The notes beneath the pieces were generated by a model that worked only from the letters and a program-made list of their open reading frames with translations, searched no databases and was not told the DNA's origin. From positions 2,108,001-2,172,000 of the forward strand of contig AP026538.1 in assembly GCA_026075535.2 (NCBI GenBank): 64,000 bases of DNA, written 5' to 3'. This document shows, one piece after another, positions 43,564 to 54,296 of the stretch. Origin of the DNA: Tricholoma matsutake (Eukaryota; Basidiomycota; Agaricomycetes; Agaricales; Tricholomataceae). Position 1 is the stretch's first letter. The number at the start of each line of letters is the position of its first letter. The position numbers and the translations under genes are program-made.

Positions 43564-44890
43564 ATAGGTCCACCTTGTCATTCAAGCTCAGAAAACACAT
43601 CTACAATCATTGTCAAAGCTCTATGAAGTTATATGAACCCCTCTGAAGCTCTATGAACCCATACAAACCCCTCCAAAGTTCTGCAAACCTCTACAAAACT
43701 CTACAAAGTCATGAACATGCTTTGAAATTCTTTGCAACACCTCAAAATTCTTTGCATGCCTTCAGCCACCATAATACAACTCCCCCGACCTTTGGACAGC
43801 TCAGAATATACACTTGGAACATCGTTGATGAGTTCCAAACCAGTCTCGAGCAATATCACACCAATTTCGGGCCATGAACAAAGTCCGAAGAAACTTCAAA
43901 AATCTTCAAAAAACCTCAAACCTCAAAAAACATCTTTGGACACAGTATTTCCTATTTGAACAATCTTTGGATGCATGCTGGACACATGGGACACTATCTC
44001 GAGTATATTGAACACATTTCCACTGCATGTGCATGCATACAATCCACTCGAAGCAGTTTCCGATGTTTTATGCAATTTATACCAAGGACAGTCTGCTTTT
44101 AACTATTCATCATGTGTTATATTCACCCTTTCTAGTCTCGCTTTATTGTTCTGATATACTTCTATTCTCTTTTGCCTTGAGTTTTCCACATATTTGCCTC
44201 ATGTTCTCTAGCCCTTTTAGGTAGTTTCTTTATTTTATATAAAAAGATGTACTAGATACAAAGAACAACAAGAAAGTCGTCATCTTCCTCCCAGATCACA
44301 GTGATTTGAGAGTACAGTTTAGTCTTATTCAGTCTGAAGTTTGGTGTTTTACACTAAACTTCTTTGAAAATCTTTGAAAATCTTTGCATTATGCTATTTT
44401 CGCTCTCGTTTCCCTTGATTCACCTTTGCTTTGCTTCTATTACTTGTCTAGTCCCCCGATCTTGTGTCCGAACATATTTGTGCACTCCGAATTCATTGCA
44501 ACATCTCGAAAAATATCGCAATGTCTCGAAATATATCGCAATGTCTCGAAAAACATTGTGACATCTCAAAAATCCTCGCATTATGCTATTTCCACCCTCG
44601 TTTCCCTCAATTTGCCTTTGCTTCTCCTATACTACTCGTCTAGTCCCCCGATCTTGTGTCCAAACATATTTGCGCACTCCGAATTTGCTGATCTAGCCAT
44701 GAAATTCCTTGAAAGTCCTTGAAAGTCCTCAAAACACATTCTTTTAGCTTCGAATTGCTTCAACAAGCAGTCCTTTTATGACTATTTGACAGTCAATCTG
44801 ACAGGTGACATCTAGAGGGACTCGCATCCTTCCTCTGACATGTGTTATACCATCCGAAGCCATTTAGTAGGTTTTGTTTGGGTTTCTGGG
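43564..44890 (-). mobile_element. Unclassified repeat inserted in copia RT (GATGATA family)
   Basis: Interrupts copia RT between LDQTD and IITKYLAKVL. The left end begins TGATAGGTCCACCTTGTC; the right end, inverted, begins GATGATGCTCAACCCAG. The same two ends bound 49613-51070 in opposite orientation, and a third GATGATACTCAACCCAGG end is at 48729. The interior is AT-rich with CTTTGAAAATCTTTG- and AATATCGCAATGTCTCG-type short repeats. Boundaries are good to about 10 bp; no clear target duplication and no coding capacity. Confidence 0.6.
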
Positions 44891-45008
44891 TTGAGCATCA
44901 TCACCAAATATCTTGCCAAAGTGCTCAAGAGGTTCAAGATGACAAATGCCAAAGTTTCCCCCACTCTGCTCCCAACTGGTTACAGACCATTGGAAAACAC
45001 AGAGATGC
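44891..45008 (+). pseudogene. Copia RT C-terminal segment
   Basis: IITKYLAKVLKRFKMTNAK then TGYRPLENTEMP, the usual end of copia RT. Continues after the MULE-like insertion at 46910. Confidence 0.8.
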
Positions 45009-45225
45009 CAGTACTTTACACTCCCCCCCCAGTCCAAACAGACTCCGCTCGGACACACTCGGACACTTGGACTCTGCTCAGACTCTGCTCAGACTCTGCT
45101 CGGACACTCAGACTTTGCTTGGACTTTGCTCGGACAACATCAATTGTGCATTTACTTACACCTTTAAAGTACTGTCCAAGTTCCAGACTTACAGAAATTC
45201 TTATAAGTCTCACAAAATGATGTGT

Positions 45226-45312
45226 GCACAGCAGGAATTGAACCAACAGAGTTCTGGACTAGCAATCACATGATGACCAAACATGCACACTCTACCACTT
45301 AAGCCAAGTAGT
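45226..45312 (-). other. tRNA-like pol III module, faces left
   Basis: Minus-strand A-box-like CTTGGCTTAAGTGGTAGAG (45290-45308) and B-box TGGTTCAATTCC (45234-45245). Confidence 0.65.
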
Positions 45313-46247
45313 CATCTAAAGTCACATACATTATATCTATTTATTACTGAAATCTAATTTTTATATATATCATGAATAAATTATTAAATTGACCCCCTCG
45401 CATCTGTGCAAGGGGTAATTAATATGTGTAATACTAGGCCCTCCCCTTGCAAGCTCAAGGGGAGGGGGCCATAACTATCAATACTAAAAAAACACCCACC
45501 ATGAGCAACTGTTGCTCATGGCGGTGTTCGTCTCTCCCTGGGTCATCCCCTGGCCATCTCACTCTCCTGTCCCCATTCTTCTCCCCCCCAAACCACCCCA
45601 CGAGCAGATGCTTGTAGGCATGGGGCAGGTATCATCATGGATGTCCCCACTCGTCATCATCTCCCTTCCCTCTTGTCTCCCTTCCCTCTCATCTCCCTTC
45701 CCCCTTGTCTCCTTTCCCCCTCATCTCTTCACCCTCACCTTCCACCCTGTGAGCAGGGGCTTGCAGCAGTGGTGGTGGTGGTGTCCCCCTGTCGTCATTG
45801 TCACCAGTAGTAGTTTGTACCTAAAAAAAGCTGGTTAGCATCGAAAAATGAAATGAGAAAAGGAAAAAAAACTTACCTAGGACCCATGAGACATTGACAT
45901 CTCTTGGGCCTTTTTTTTCTCCCTGTCAGTACCTGCACTCTTGCACCCCCCATCCACCCCGCAAGCAGTTGCCTGTGGCAGTTATGTGGGGTGCTGGCTG
46001 TTGTTGGGGTCTCCCCTAATTGTCGTCGTTCCACCTGTTGTCCACCCTACAAGCAGTGGCTCGTAGGGCTGGGGTGGGTGGTGTCATCCTTCCCTGTTGT
46101 TGTTGTCATTGTTGTTAGCAGCTGCTCTCCCCCATGCGAGCAGTTGCTCGCACTGGCAGGGGTGGGTGCTGGGTCATGGTCTCATCATTGTTCCTTGTTT
46201 GGTGGTTTTGGGGTCATTGTGCTACTACAGTATATTGTATATATAAC

Positions 46248-46346
46248 CTATAATTAATAAAAAAATGTGTTAGCTTAAAGAAAACATGAGAAAAGAAAAA
46301 AGAAAAAACTCACCTGGGGCCCAAATGACAATAGAGTCATTTGGGC
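46248..46346 (-). other. Hairpin-intron cassette (type i)
   Basis: Minus strand: GGGCCCAAATGAC pairs with GTCATTTGGGCCC, followed by CAG|GTGAG. The intron-like segment 46248-46313 (66 nt) ends in TATAG. Compared with 51964-51998 the stem has AATGAC/GTCATT instead of AACGAC/GTCGTT, a compensated change. Confidence 0.65.
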
Positions 46347-46570
46347 CCATTTCATCATGTGCTGGCATGGGGCCCATGGCTGTGGGGTGTTCAGGGGGCA
46401 GTGGTGGCAGCGGGACATGGGAGGGAGGCGTTGTCATCCAGTGGTGGTGGTGGTGGTGGTGGTTGGTGATGATCAATGATGAGCTGGCATCATTGTTGGT
46501 GATGCAGCTGTGTTGATTTGTCATCACAGCCAGGGCAGTATATAGAGAGACAAAACTATCTACCTGTAAT

Positions 46571-46651
46571 GATACTTTAGTCTAACAGTTATATTGTTGC
46601 CTTAAATGTACTTTATCATGTGACTACAAGGGTTCAATCCCTGCAGTAGCG
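46571..46651 (+). other. tRNA-like pol III module, faces right
   Basis: A-box-like TAGTCTAACAGTTA (46578-46591) and B-box GGGTTCAATCCC (46630-46641). Confidence 0.65.
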
Positions 46652-46909
46652 ACTGATTTTTCAGTCAATTATATAAGCAACTCAGACAGTCCTAGGACTG
46701 TACAAGTGCTGGTCCACTCAGACTCTGCTCGGATGCTCGGATAGTCCAAGGACTCAGCTCGGACTGGACATCTAGTTTGGCAGGAATTTCAGCCAAAGAA
46801 GTCCAAGCAAAGTCTGAGCAAAGTCCTCAGACAGTCCGAGTACAGTCCAAGTACAGTCCGAGTGTCTGAGCAGACTCTGCTTGGATTGGGGGGGGGAGTG
46901 TAAAGACCT

Positions 46910-47634
46910 CAGAGATGCCAAACACAGCTCTTAGATCAAAATATCAGTCTGTGATTGGATGTATCTGATGCTTGGATCGTGACCTGATATCACTTATGCA
47001 GTAATCAAGATGTTGCAATTCTTGGCTAATCCCAGCCAAGGACATCTAGACAAAGTGATGTACATCATGCGCTATCTGGTGGGAACCCAGAATATGATAT
47101 TGTCTACAATGGAGAGAAATCTGAAGGACTACAAGCCTTCACAGATTCTGATTGGTCAGCTGACATAGTCAAGCACCAATCTACAATGGGTTACTTTGCT
47201 GCTCTAGCGAGTGGCATTGTGTGCTGGCAGTCCCATTTACAAAAAACTGTAGCACTTTCATCCACAGAAGCTGAATACATGGCTCTCTCCAACATTTGTC
47301 AGCAGATAGCATGGATAGAGTCCTTATTTGAGGAACTTGGATATATATACTGAAGCGCATACCAATCTGCACTGATAATCAGGGATCCATCTTTATCAGA
47401 TCAAATCCAGTTCAAGAAAGAAGGACTAAACACATAGACATTCACTACCACTATACCCATGAATGCATAGAAAATGACAAAGTCACAGTTGTTTTCATTC
47501 CTGGAAGTGATAATCCAGCTGACATGTTCACAAAGAACCTTGGTGCTATCCTATTCAGGAAATTTAGAGACTCTCCTGGAATTACTTTCAAGATTCAAAC
47601 CTAGCTGCTTAGAGTGGTACAGTTTGAGGGGGGG
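46910..47634 (+). pseudogene. Copia RNase H and 3' end
   Basis: SKYQSVIG junction, then copia RNase H: DSDWSAD, STMGYFAAL, VALSSTEAEYMAL, a frameshift near 47352, TDNQGSI and PADMFTKNLG. The D, E and D catalytic positions are visible. A purine tract TTTGAGGGGGGG precedes the LTR at 47635. Confidence 0.85.
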
Positions 47635-47908
47635 TGTTGAAATTAAACCCCAAGATACATGCTGCATGCATGAGGCAATACATGCAGCATACACATGTTA
47701 CTGCACTCACTGTGCATACATGTGGTAAACACATTCCCAAGTCATGTGACATCCTTATTATTATGTATATAAGGAGAACCTGTACCATAGTAGGAATACA
47801 ATGTTCTTACCTCTGCTAACCCTAGCTGTAAGTCTAACTAAACCCCAGGTAGGTTGTAAGGAACATGTAGTCTCTTCCCCTGTGCAGCGTATATAGTCTG
47901 CTCCAACA
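47635..47908 (+). repeat. 3' LTR of copia element
   Basis: Begins TGTTGAAATT directly after the polypurine tract and ends CTCCAACA, about 274 bp, with a TATATAAGG box near 47767. The 5' LTR is missing from this window, so the right boundary is provisional. Confidence 0.65.
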
Positions 47909-48119
47909 TGTGGCACTCAAATGAGTGTCAAAACCTGTAAATACAACATGTAAATAGAAAATCAATTGTTCATGGGGTGTATCCCTACCCTGGCCCTGAC
48001 GATGCTGATGACAATGATGCCATGTTGTTGTTGTAATCAGCTCCTGTCCAAGTAAGTAAAGTAAATCAATGGTTTGCAGCACTCATCTGAGTGCTGAAAC
48101 CTGTAAATAGAACTGTAGG
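47909..48119. repeat. Direct repeat pair next to copia LTR
   Basis: A motif with GCACTCAAATGAGTGTC then AAACCTGTAAATA (about 47912-47943) recurs at 48076-48108 with small changes. No gene. Confidence 0.45.
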
Positions 48120-48728
48120 TAGGAGATTGGTGGTGAGTATGGGTGTGGGTGTTCACTCACAACACTTCATGACCACCATCATAGCACCCCCAACCACTGC
48201 CATGAGCAACTGCTTGCAGGGTAGAAACAGGGAGCAAGGACTAGTAAGCAACCACAATGGCCGCATCATGGCCTAAATGACATCTATCATTGTTTGGGCC
48301 CTAGGTAATTTTTTATATCTTTTGTTCTTGTTTTTTCTAACTAAATAATGTTTTTATTCGACTTTTAGATTCTAATAGTGCGATAACAGTGAGATGACAC
48401 CATTAACAGTACCGCTCCACCACCATTGTGAGCCTCTGCTTGCAAGGTGGATAACAACAGGGATGGGACCATTGATGAACAAGAAGCAACACACAACAAC
48501 ACACCATCTGCCCCCAGCCTCACGAACAACTGCTCGTGGGGTGGATTGTGGGTGGAATGACGATGAGGGGAGGGGGGGACATGACAACAGGGGAATGACA
48601 ACAGCAGAATGACAATGGGATGACACGATGATGGGAACAACAACAATGGGACAACAACAACAATGGGACAACAACAACAATGGGATGACAATGATGGGAG
48701 GTCCACAATGGGTAGGAGGACCATCATG
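48120..48728 (+). repeat. Hairpin-intron repeat block, ends not found
   Basis: Contains GAGC hairpins (near 48203, 48430, 48523), one cassette (48270-48368) and a run of ACAACAACAATGGGA repeats (48590-48690). No recognised terminal repeat or tRNA-like module. Confidence 0.55.
48270..48368 (+). other. Hairpin-intron cassette (type i, decayed stem)
   Basis: GGCCTAAATGAC pairs imperfectly with TTGTTTGGGCC, then CTAG|GTAATT; intron-like 48305-48368 with CTAAC and TTTTAG acceptor (64 nt). Confidence 0.55.
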
Positions 48729-49612
48729 GTGATGATACTCAACCCAGGAAAACCCCCAAAACTGCCAATGAGGCAATCAATGATATTTGCACAAGTCAGA
48801 GGAAGGGTGCGAGGTGTTCTGAATGTTCATGGTCAGACCAAAGGGAAGACAATTAGTTGATACTAGCTGTAAACATAGTTCTATGAGAGAGGAAGGTGTT
48901 TGGCATGGTCTGATGTAGTATCAATGGCAAATGATGTTTATCAACAAGAACGATAGTGAACAATGTTGATTGACAAGGGTCCATGTCTGAATTCTAAGGG
49001 CTTTTTGGTAGATTGATAGTATGCAAAGGTTATAGTTGATGGCTAGGAAGTGTTGGAGTGGTTATGAGTGCTAGCGATAATTTGATTGAAGGTCGATCAA
49101 GGACGATGATGGTCACAGAGGTTTCTTGTTGATTGAGAAAACTCATAGAAGTTTTAGATAGTTTAGAGGATAGATCAGATTCTTAGAACTTTATATGAGG
49201 CAATATGTGAAGATGATTTCCTCCCTTTCACAGTAGATACTACAGACTTGTATATGTTTGAAGAGAAACATCCTAAAATGGTATAAGAAACATGTGTAAG
49301 AACATGAGGCAAAAAGATATGAGACAAAACATGAGGCCAAAATGAGACTGGAATTCAAACAAGAAAGAGATATATCATATAATGAAGGAGTAATAAAGGG
49401 AAAGAACTAAAAGGAGACTGTCCTTTGTATAAACCACGCTAAGTGTCACAATAATCTGTCCAGCGGGTTCTGTATGTGATAGGGGCTTGGAACTACTATC
49501 AGCAGGTCTGAGCACAAGTTGGAATACTCCCTGGCACATGGTATTCCACCATTTAGATAATGAATGTGGCACCCGATGTCATTTGTAATTTCTCAATGTC
49601 AATCGATAACAC
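48729..49612 (+). mobile_element. GATGATA-family repeat, truncated
   Basis: Left end GATGATACTCAACCCAGG and a conserved internal GTCAGAGGAAGG-type motif match the other two copies. No matching opposite end before the next copy starts at about 49613. No coding region. Confidence 0.5.
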
Positions 49613-51072
49613 TGATGATACTCGACCAGGAAACCCAAACAAAACCCACAATAACACCTCGAATGGTATAACTGTAGTTAGAGGAAGGTTGCAAGGTGGT
49701 ACTAAATATCACCGCTGTTACCCAACATTAGGGAAACAACTTTAGAGAGGGTCCGATGATGTTCAATGAGGTTCAAGAGTGTACAAAGTGCTGTGAGAAA
49801 GTTGGAGGAAAGGTTGAGGAAGTTTGAGGAATTTCAAAGAAGTTCAAGAAAGTTCAGAGAGGTTCAAGGGGCTTATAGAGAATGAGGACAATTTCAACAA
49901 AGCCTGAGAATAGACTATAAGGATGTAGAAGGCCTTGCGAGGTGATAGACAATAGATGATTGTTTTGAGAAGCTAGTAGAAGAAGTTTGAAGAAGTTTGG
50001 CATAAAACACTGAACTTCAAGACTGAGAAGAGAGGCTTGGACTCAAGAGAATTGCTCTTAAGGTAGAGCAAATTCATAGTCATCCAATGTCACGTGTTTG
50101 GTCAGATAACTCAAAATTACAATGAAATGTGAGCATAGAAAACTTTTGAGAACAGTAATAAAAATTCTGCTTCCCACAAAAGTTTTATATGTTAGATTAG
50201 AAGCTTTTGAATCAGATAGATTTATTTTAGAGTGCTGTAAGGAAGTGGAGATTCCATGAGAGTTGTGCAAGAGGTTCAATGTGCACATGATGCTTGATGT
50301 AGAAAGGATTGAAACTTGTTGCAAAATCTCCACTTCCTCACAGCACTCTAAAATAAATCTATCTGATTCAAAAGCTTCTAATCTAACATATAAAACTTTT
50401 GTGGGAAGCAGAATTTTTATTACTGTTCTCAAAAGTTTTCTATGCTCACATTTCATTGTAATTTTGAGTTATCTGACCAAACATGTGACTATGGATTTGC
50501 TCTACCTTAAATCAGACAATTGATGTGAGAGGATGATCTATTCTGTCTTTCCAAGTAGCTAGTACAAGGCTATATATGTTTGGAAGAGATGGTACTTAAA
50601 AGGAAATAAAACATGAGGAATACATGAGGCAAGATATAAAACAATAAAGAACTTTGCAAATCATAAAATAAATGAAAGAAGATGAGAAGGGAAACATATA
50701 GAGTCACAATTTTATTATGGGTACCTGTCATATTGATCCAATATATCATCAAGACATCAAAGCATGACAATTGCATCCTAAAATCCCATCATCGTGTCTC
50801 CTTGTGTCCGGTGGTGCTCGATATGTGATGCACTAACTCATACAAGGTGTGCTGCATGTGTCTGAAGGGCGGTGCAATAGGTATATGGTGGCCAAAGATG
50901 TAAGTGTTGTGAAATCATTCAACGTCGTTCAAAATTGTTCAAAATAGTTTGAAATAGTTTCGGAGTGGTCTCATGGGGTTCGTAGGGGTTGGGAGCATGT
51001 GTGGTGATGTGTCAATGCATTTGGAGATGTTCCCAGAGCTTAGATCACAAGGTGGACCTATTATCCTCCCCC
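49613..51072 (+). mobile_element. GATGATA-family repeat, full copy
   Basis: Left end TGATGATACTCGACC, right end AAGGTGGACCTATTATC, the inverse of the ends of 43564-44890. Contains AAGTTTGAGGAA-type short repeats and a foldback MITE (50062-50506). Boundary duplication not found. Confidence 0.6.
50062..50506. mobile_element. Foldback MITE flanked by TTAA
   Basis: Arms of about 190 bp, nearly perfect inverse of each other, beginning GGTAGAGCAAATTCATAGTC. TTAA stands at both borders (50058-50061, 50507-50510), the target of piggyBac-type transposases. The loop of about 70 bp has no coding content. Confidence 0.75.
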
Positions 51073-51329
51073 TTACTAAAATCCTGACTGTCCCAGTCAG
51101 CCGATCGGAGTCACATGCAAAATGTGTGATCGTGTTGAAAATGTCAACAAAATTCGAAATACCTCTTGTTCTTCTTCATCACTCCTACACCTTTGATACT
51201 ACTTCTATCATGTCCCTCCTCACCAAACTCAACACCAAAGTCCCCGAGTACGCAAAATTGATCCCAGATCATGGTGTTGCCAAAGACCTCAACTTCGAAG
51301 TGTGGGGGAAAGGTTTTTGTGAGAAGATG

Positions 51330-51382
51330 GTAAGTTTCTGCTTCTTATTCAATATTCAAGGATTCTACCATGATATGTTCAG
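51330..51382 (+). other. Spliceosomal intron
   Basis: GTAAGT donor at 51330 and TTCAG acceptor at 51382, 53 nt. Joins GFCEKM to AEYDELV in frame. Confidence 0.65.
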
Positions 51383-51639
51383 GCAGAATATGACGAACTG
51401 GTGGGCAATTTGGGTGAAGAGCACAACTCAATCATGCAAAAGGTCATCAATGAAGTTTTCAAGCTTTTCAAACTGATGGAGGTCTTTACACTCCCCCACC
51501 TTTCCACTGGGACTGGTCACCAGCCAACTGCCTGCAAAGTTGCCAGTCCAGTCCCAGTCCAGTCTGACCGGACTCCACTCAGACTGGTCCAGTGGAGTCC
51601 AAGTGGAGTCCAGTTGGATTCTGCTGAAAAAGTGTTTAA

Positions 51640-51725
51640 GAAAAGGAATTGAACCCAGATCCCTGTAGGTTGCTTATGTAATCAATCATAATGTACAATA
51701 TAACCATTACACCACAGTACCTTGT
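51640..51725 (-). other. tRNA-like pol III module, faces left
   Basis: Minus-strand A-box-like TGTGGTGTAATGGTTATA (51700-51717) and B-box GGGTTCAATTCC (51645-51656). Confidence 0.65.
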
Positions 51726-51963
51726 GTAAGGCATCATCTACTAGCATTAGGTACTGTGGTGTGGCCATGTATGACAAAGCATATTGCCGCATCATCAAAT
51801 GTGCCAGCTCATCACTCACCACCACCACCACCACCACCGTCAACACTGCCTCCCTCCCTCCTCTCTCTACCACCACCACCACTGCATGGACACCCACTGC
51901 CGCCACTCCCATGCCCAATCCACCATCACCACCACCCACAAACAAGCCGAATGGATGGAACAT

Positions 51964-52066
51964 GGGCCCAAACGACACAGATCGCGTCGTTTGGGCCCTA
52001 GGTAAGTTTTTTTTCGTTTGCTTTTTGTTTTTATAAACTAACTAACCAGTTTCTTTAGTTTTCTAG
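51964..52066 (+). other. Hairpin-intron cassette (type i, best example)
   Basis: GGGCCCAAACGAC (51964-51976) pairs perfectly with GTCGTTTGGGCCC (51986-51998). TAG follows, then GTAAGT at 52002. The intron-like segment has CTAACTAAC near 52038 and ends TTCTAG at 52066 (65 nt). Confidence 0.7.
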
Positions 52067-53170
52067 GTTATAATCTACTGGTAATGACACCACCACCCAC
52101 AAACGAGCCAACTGGATGGAATGCAGATTCAAATGACACACGCGTCGTTTGGGCCCTACATAAGTTTTTTTTGTTTGCTTTTTGTTTTTATAAACTAACT
52201 AACTCATTTCTTTTGTTTTGTAGGTTCTACTCTACTGGTAACGACTGACAGCCAGATGCAAGACAACCCCACACACCCACCCCACACCTGTGAGCCCCTG
52301 CTCATAGGGTGGATTGTGAGTGTCACCAGGACCCCCAGAATGCGAAGCAATGGGGCCAATGACACACCACCCACCTCCAGCCCCTTCAGCAACTGCTCGG
52401 GGGGTGGATCATGGGTGGAATGGAGGTGATGACAGCAAACAATGACAGGGCAATGCCAATGCCAACACGGAACGATGGGGATCAACCCAGACCCGATGAC
52501 ACCCATGCCAGCCCCCTCCTCCCAATCCAAATGGGATGTGAGGGTGTTGATAAAGGGTAGGAGATGGCAGAGGGGTACCAGGAGACCTGCGGAGCAGGAT
52601 ACCCACCTGGTAAGCACCCCCCCTCCCTCGCATGCCACATCACTGACCCCTCCCCCCAACCCCTCCAAACTAGGAGACCCACAAAACCAACAACACACCC
52701 ACCCCATGCTGATGAGCACCTGCTCATCGGGTGGATGGCAGGTAGACCAGGGCTACAGCGACAGACACGTGCGAGGAGGGGTGGGCGATGACACCCACCC
52801 CAGACTGCATCCCCCAACCCCCCCTCCCCCGCATTTTGCAAGGGGAGGGGTCTTTATTATTTTTAATATATCTCTGCCCCCCCCTCGCACCAAATGCAAG
52901 GGATATATATATTGTAGTACTTACAAATCCCCCCCTCGCGCTGAACGCAAGGGGTTTAGTTTTTTATGTACATAGTAGTAATCCCCCCCCCTCTCGCATC
53001 TTGTGAGAGGGGTTTTTTTTTGTTTATTATTATATTATACCCACTCCCTCATGTCCTAGATGAGGGATGTGGTTAATTAAAATTTTTTGATCTTAATTGT
53101 TTGAAAAATGCCTGCTCGAAGAATATGAAAAGTTGAGTCATAAATAAACCTTATATAGATCTCTAATAAG

Positions 53171-53258
53171 TCTCCTGTGGCTCAAGTGGTTGAGCACACT
53201 TGTTTGGTTTGTCATGTGATTCCTTATGGTGAGGTCTTGAGTTCAATTCCTGCAGTAC
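53171..53258 (+). other. tRNA-like pol III module, faces right
   Basis: A-box-like TGGCTCAAGTGGTTGAGC (53178-53195) and B-box GAGTTCAATTCC (53239-53250). Confidence 0.65.
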
Positions 53259-54296
53259 ACAAATTTATTTTGTGGGTACTTTATGAAATTCACCAAGTCT
53301 GAAGTCCTTTGAGCTCATATCTAATTGACTTATCATTTGGTTGAAATGCATTCCACTCGGACTCCACTTGGACTCCAGTGGGGGATTAAACTCTACATGA
53401 CTTAATGTAGTTCAATTGGACTTCACTCGGACTCCAGTCAGTCTGGTTGGAGTCCACTAGGACAGGTGGGGGACTGTAAAGTACTGAACTGATGGCTCGA
53501 TGCAAATGGCTTTTGTGGGGGGGAGCTTTTGTTTATGGATCTGAGTGAGCAGGTAGAGTGGGAGCGACAGGAAGAGGAAGTGAAATGGGTTCGGGAGGAG
53601 GAGGAGGAGGCCCGCAGGGTGGAGGAACACATGAAGCGGGCAGAAATCGAGGCCCAAAGGGGGGCATTAGTGGATGCTTGGAACGTAGCTCTCACTGTGT
53701 TTCATGCTAAAACATTGTCAAAGGAAGAATTGCAGTGATGAAGCGCAGAGCTCGCAGTGGAGGCAAGAGCTATCAAGAGGCTGGAGGCTGGAGAGGAGGA
53801 AGGGGAGAGTGAGCTGCCTGTGGTGAGGGTGGCGAAATGAAAGGTAGTGGAGATCGAGGCAGGTGAAGATGGGGAGGAAGAAGTCGAGGACTCCATGGAG
53901 GCGAAGTGAGAAAAGTTTGCAATGAGTGGACTGCTCGATTTCGAGGGTCCAGTGAGTTTTCATTTTTACTTCTTCAAAGGTTTTTCAGACTGCTAACAAT
54001 TTTGTAGTGCAATCCATGTGCTGGGATGAAATCCCAGCCACGCTGCAGTAAGTTGACCCTCCACTTCTTCAGTGTGTGTACGATCGTGAGCATTTCCTGT
54101 TCATGCACAGGATAATTTTGCTCTGCTCCATTCAGTTGTCAACTTTCAAATGCCATGGGTCAAGAGGATTCCCATGTAGGACCAAATGCAAGTATGGCCC
54201 CCTCCTGCATTTGCTAGCATCACAAGTGACAAAAATTTTGTTGTCACTGGGATTCTCATGGTTGATCATGGTGAGGCAATCCCAGCTTACTACTAG

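Larger units (their letters stand above)
45009..46909 (-). mobile_element. MULE-like element with paired tRNA-like modules
   Basis: Left end CAGTACTTTACACTCCCCC, right end GGGGAGTGTAAAGACCT, 9-bp duplication CAGAGATGC (45000-45008, 46910-46918). Removal restores ENTEMPNTALRSKYQ in copia. The internal order is the same as in 39564-41722, to which it is very similar: minus tRNA-like module, GC-clamp hairpins at 45393-45415 and 45440-45470, GAGC hairpins, type ii cassette near 45815-45905, type i cassette 46248-46346, CAC repeat, plus tRNA-like module. Confidence 0.85.
51480..53486 (+). mobile_element. MULE-like element with paired tRNA-like modules
   Basis: Left end AGGTCTTTACACTCCCCC, right end GGGGGACTGTAAAGTACTG, perfect 9-bp duplication AACTGATGG (51471-51479, 53487-53495). 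Order: CCAGTCCAGTC array, minus tRNA-like (51640-51725), CAC repeat encoding a His/Pro-rich frame, type i hairpin-intron cassette (51964-52066), a second copy of the cassette with a lost donor near 52140-52220, GAGC hairpins (52290, 52390, 52711), four GC-clamp hairpins (52825-53060), plus tRNA-like (53171-53258), terminal array. Confidence 0.85.
51126..53950 (+). pseudogene. Unrecognised gene with coiled-coil region, split by MULE-like element
   Basis: Exon 51126-51329 (LVLLHHSYTFDTTSIM, AKLIPDHGVAKDLNFEVWG), a 53-bp intron (51330-51382, GTAAGT...TTCAG), then AEYDELVGNLGEEHNSIM to the MULE-like element at 51480. After it, coding resumes from 53487 (LMARCKW) and, after a frame change near the G run at 53517-53523, gives a strongly charged, probably coiled-coil stretch (QVEWERQEEEVKWVREEEEE) with a TGA at 53736 and a further Glu-rich stretch to about 53910. 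I do not recognise the family. Joining the two sides is inferred from the 9-bp duplication and the shared strand. Confidence 0.5.

Noticed and set aside
43564..44890. Exon of copia continuing past LDQTD
   Set aside because: Sequence after 43564 matches the GATGATA repeat family and copia RT resumes at about 44891.
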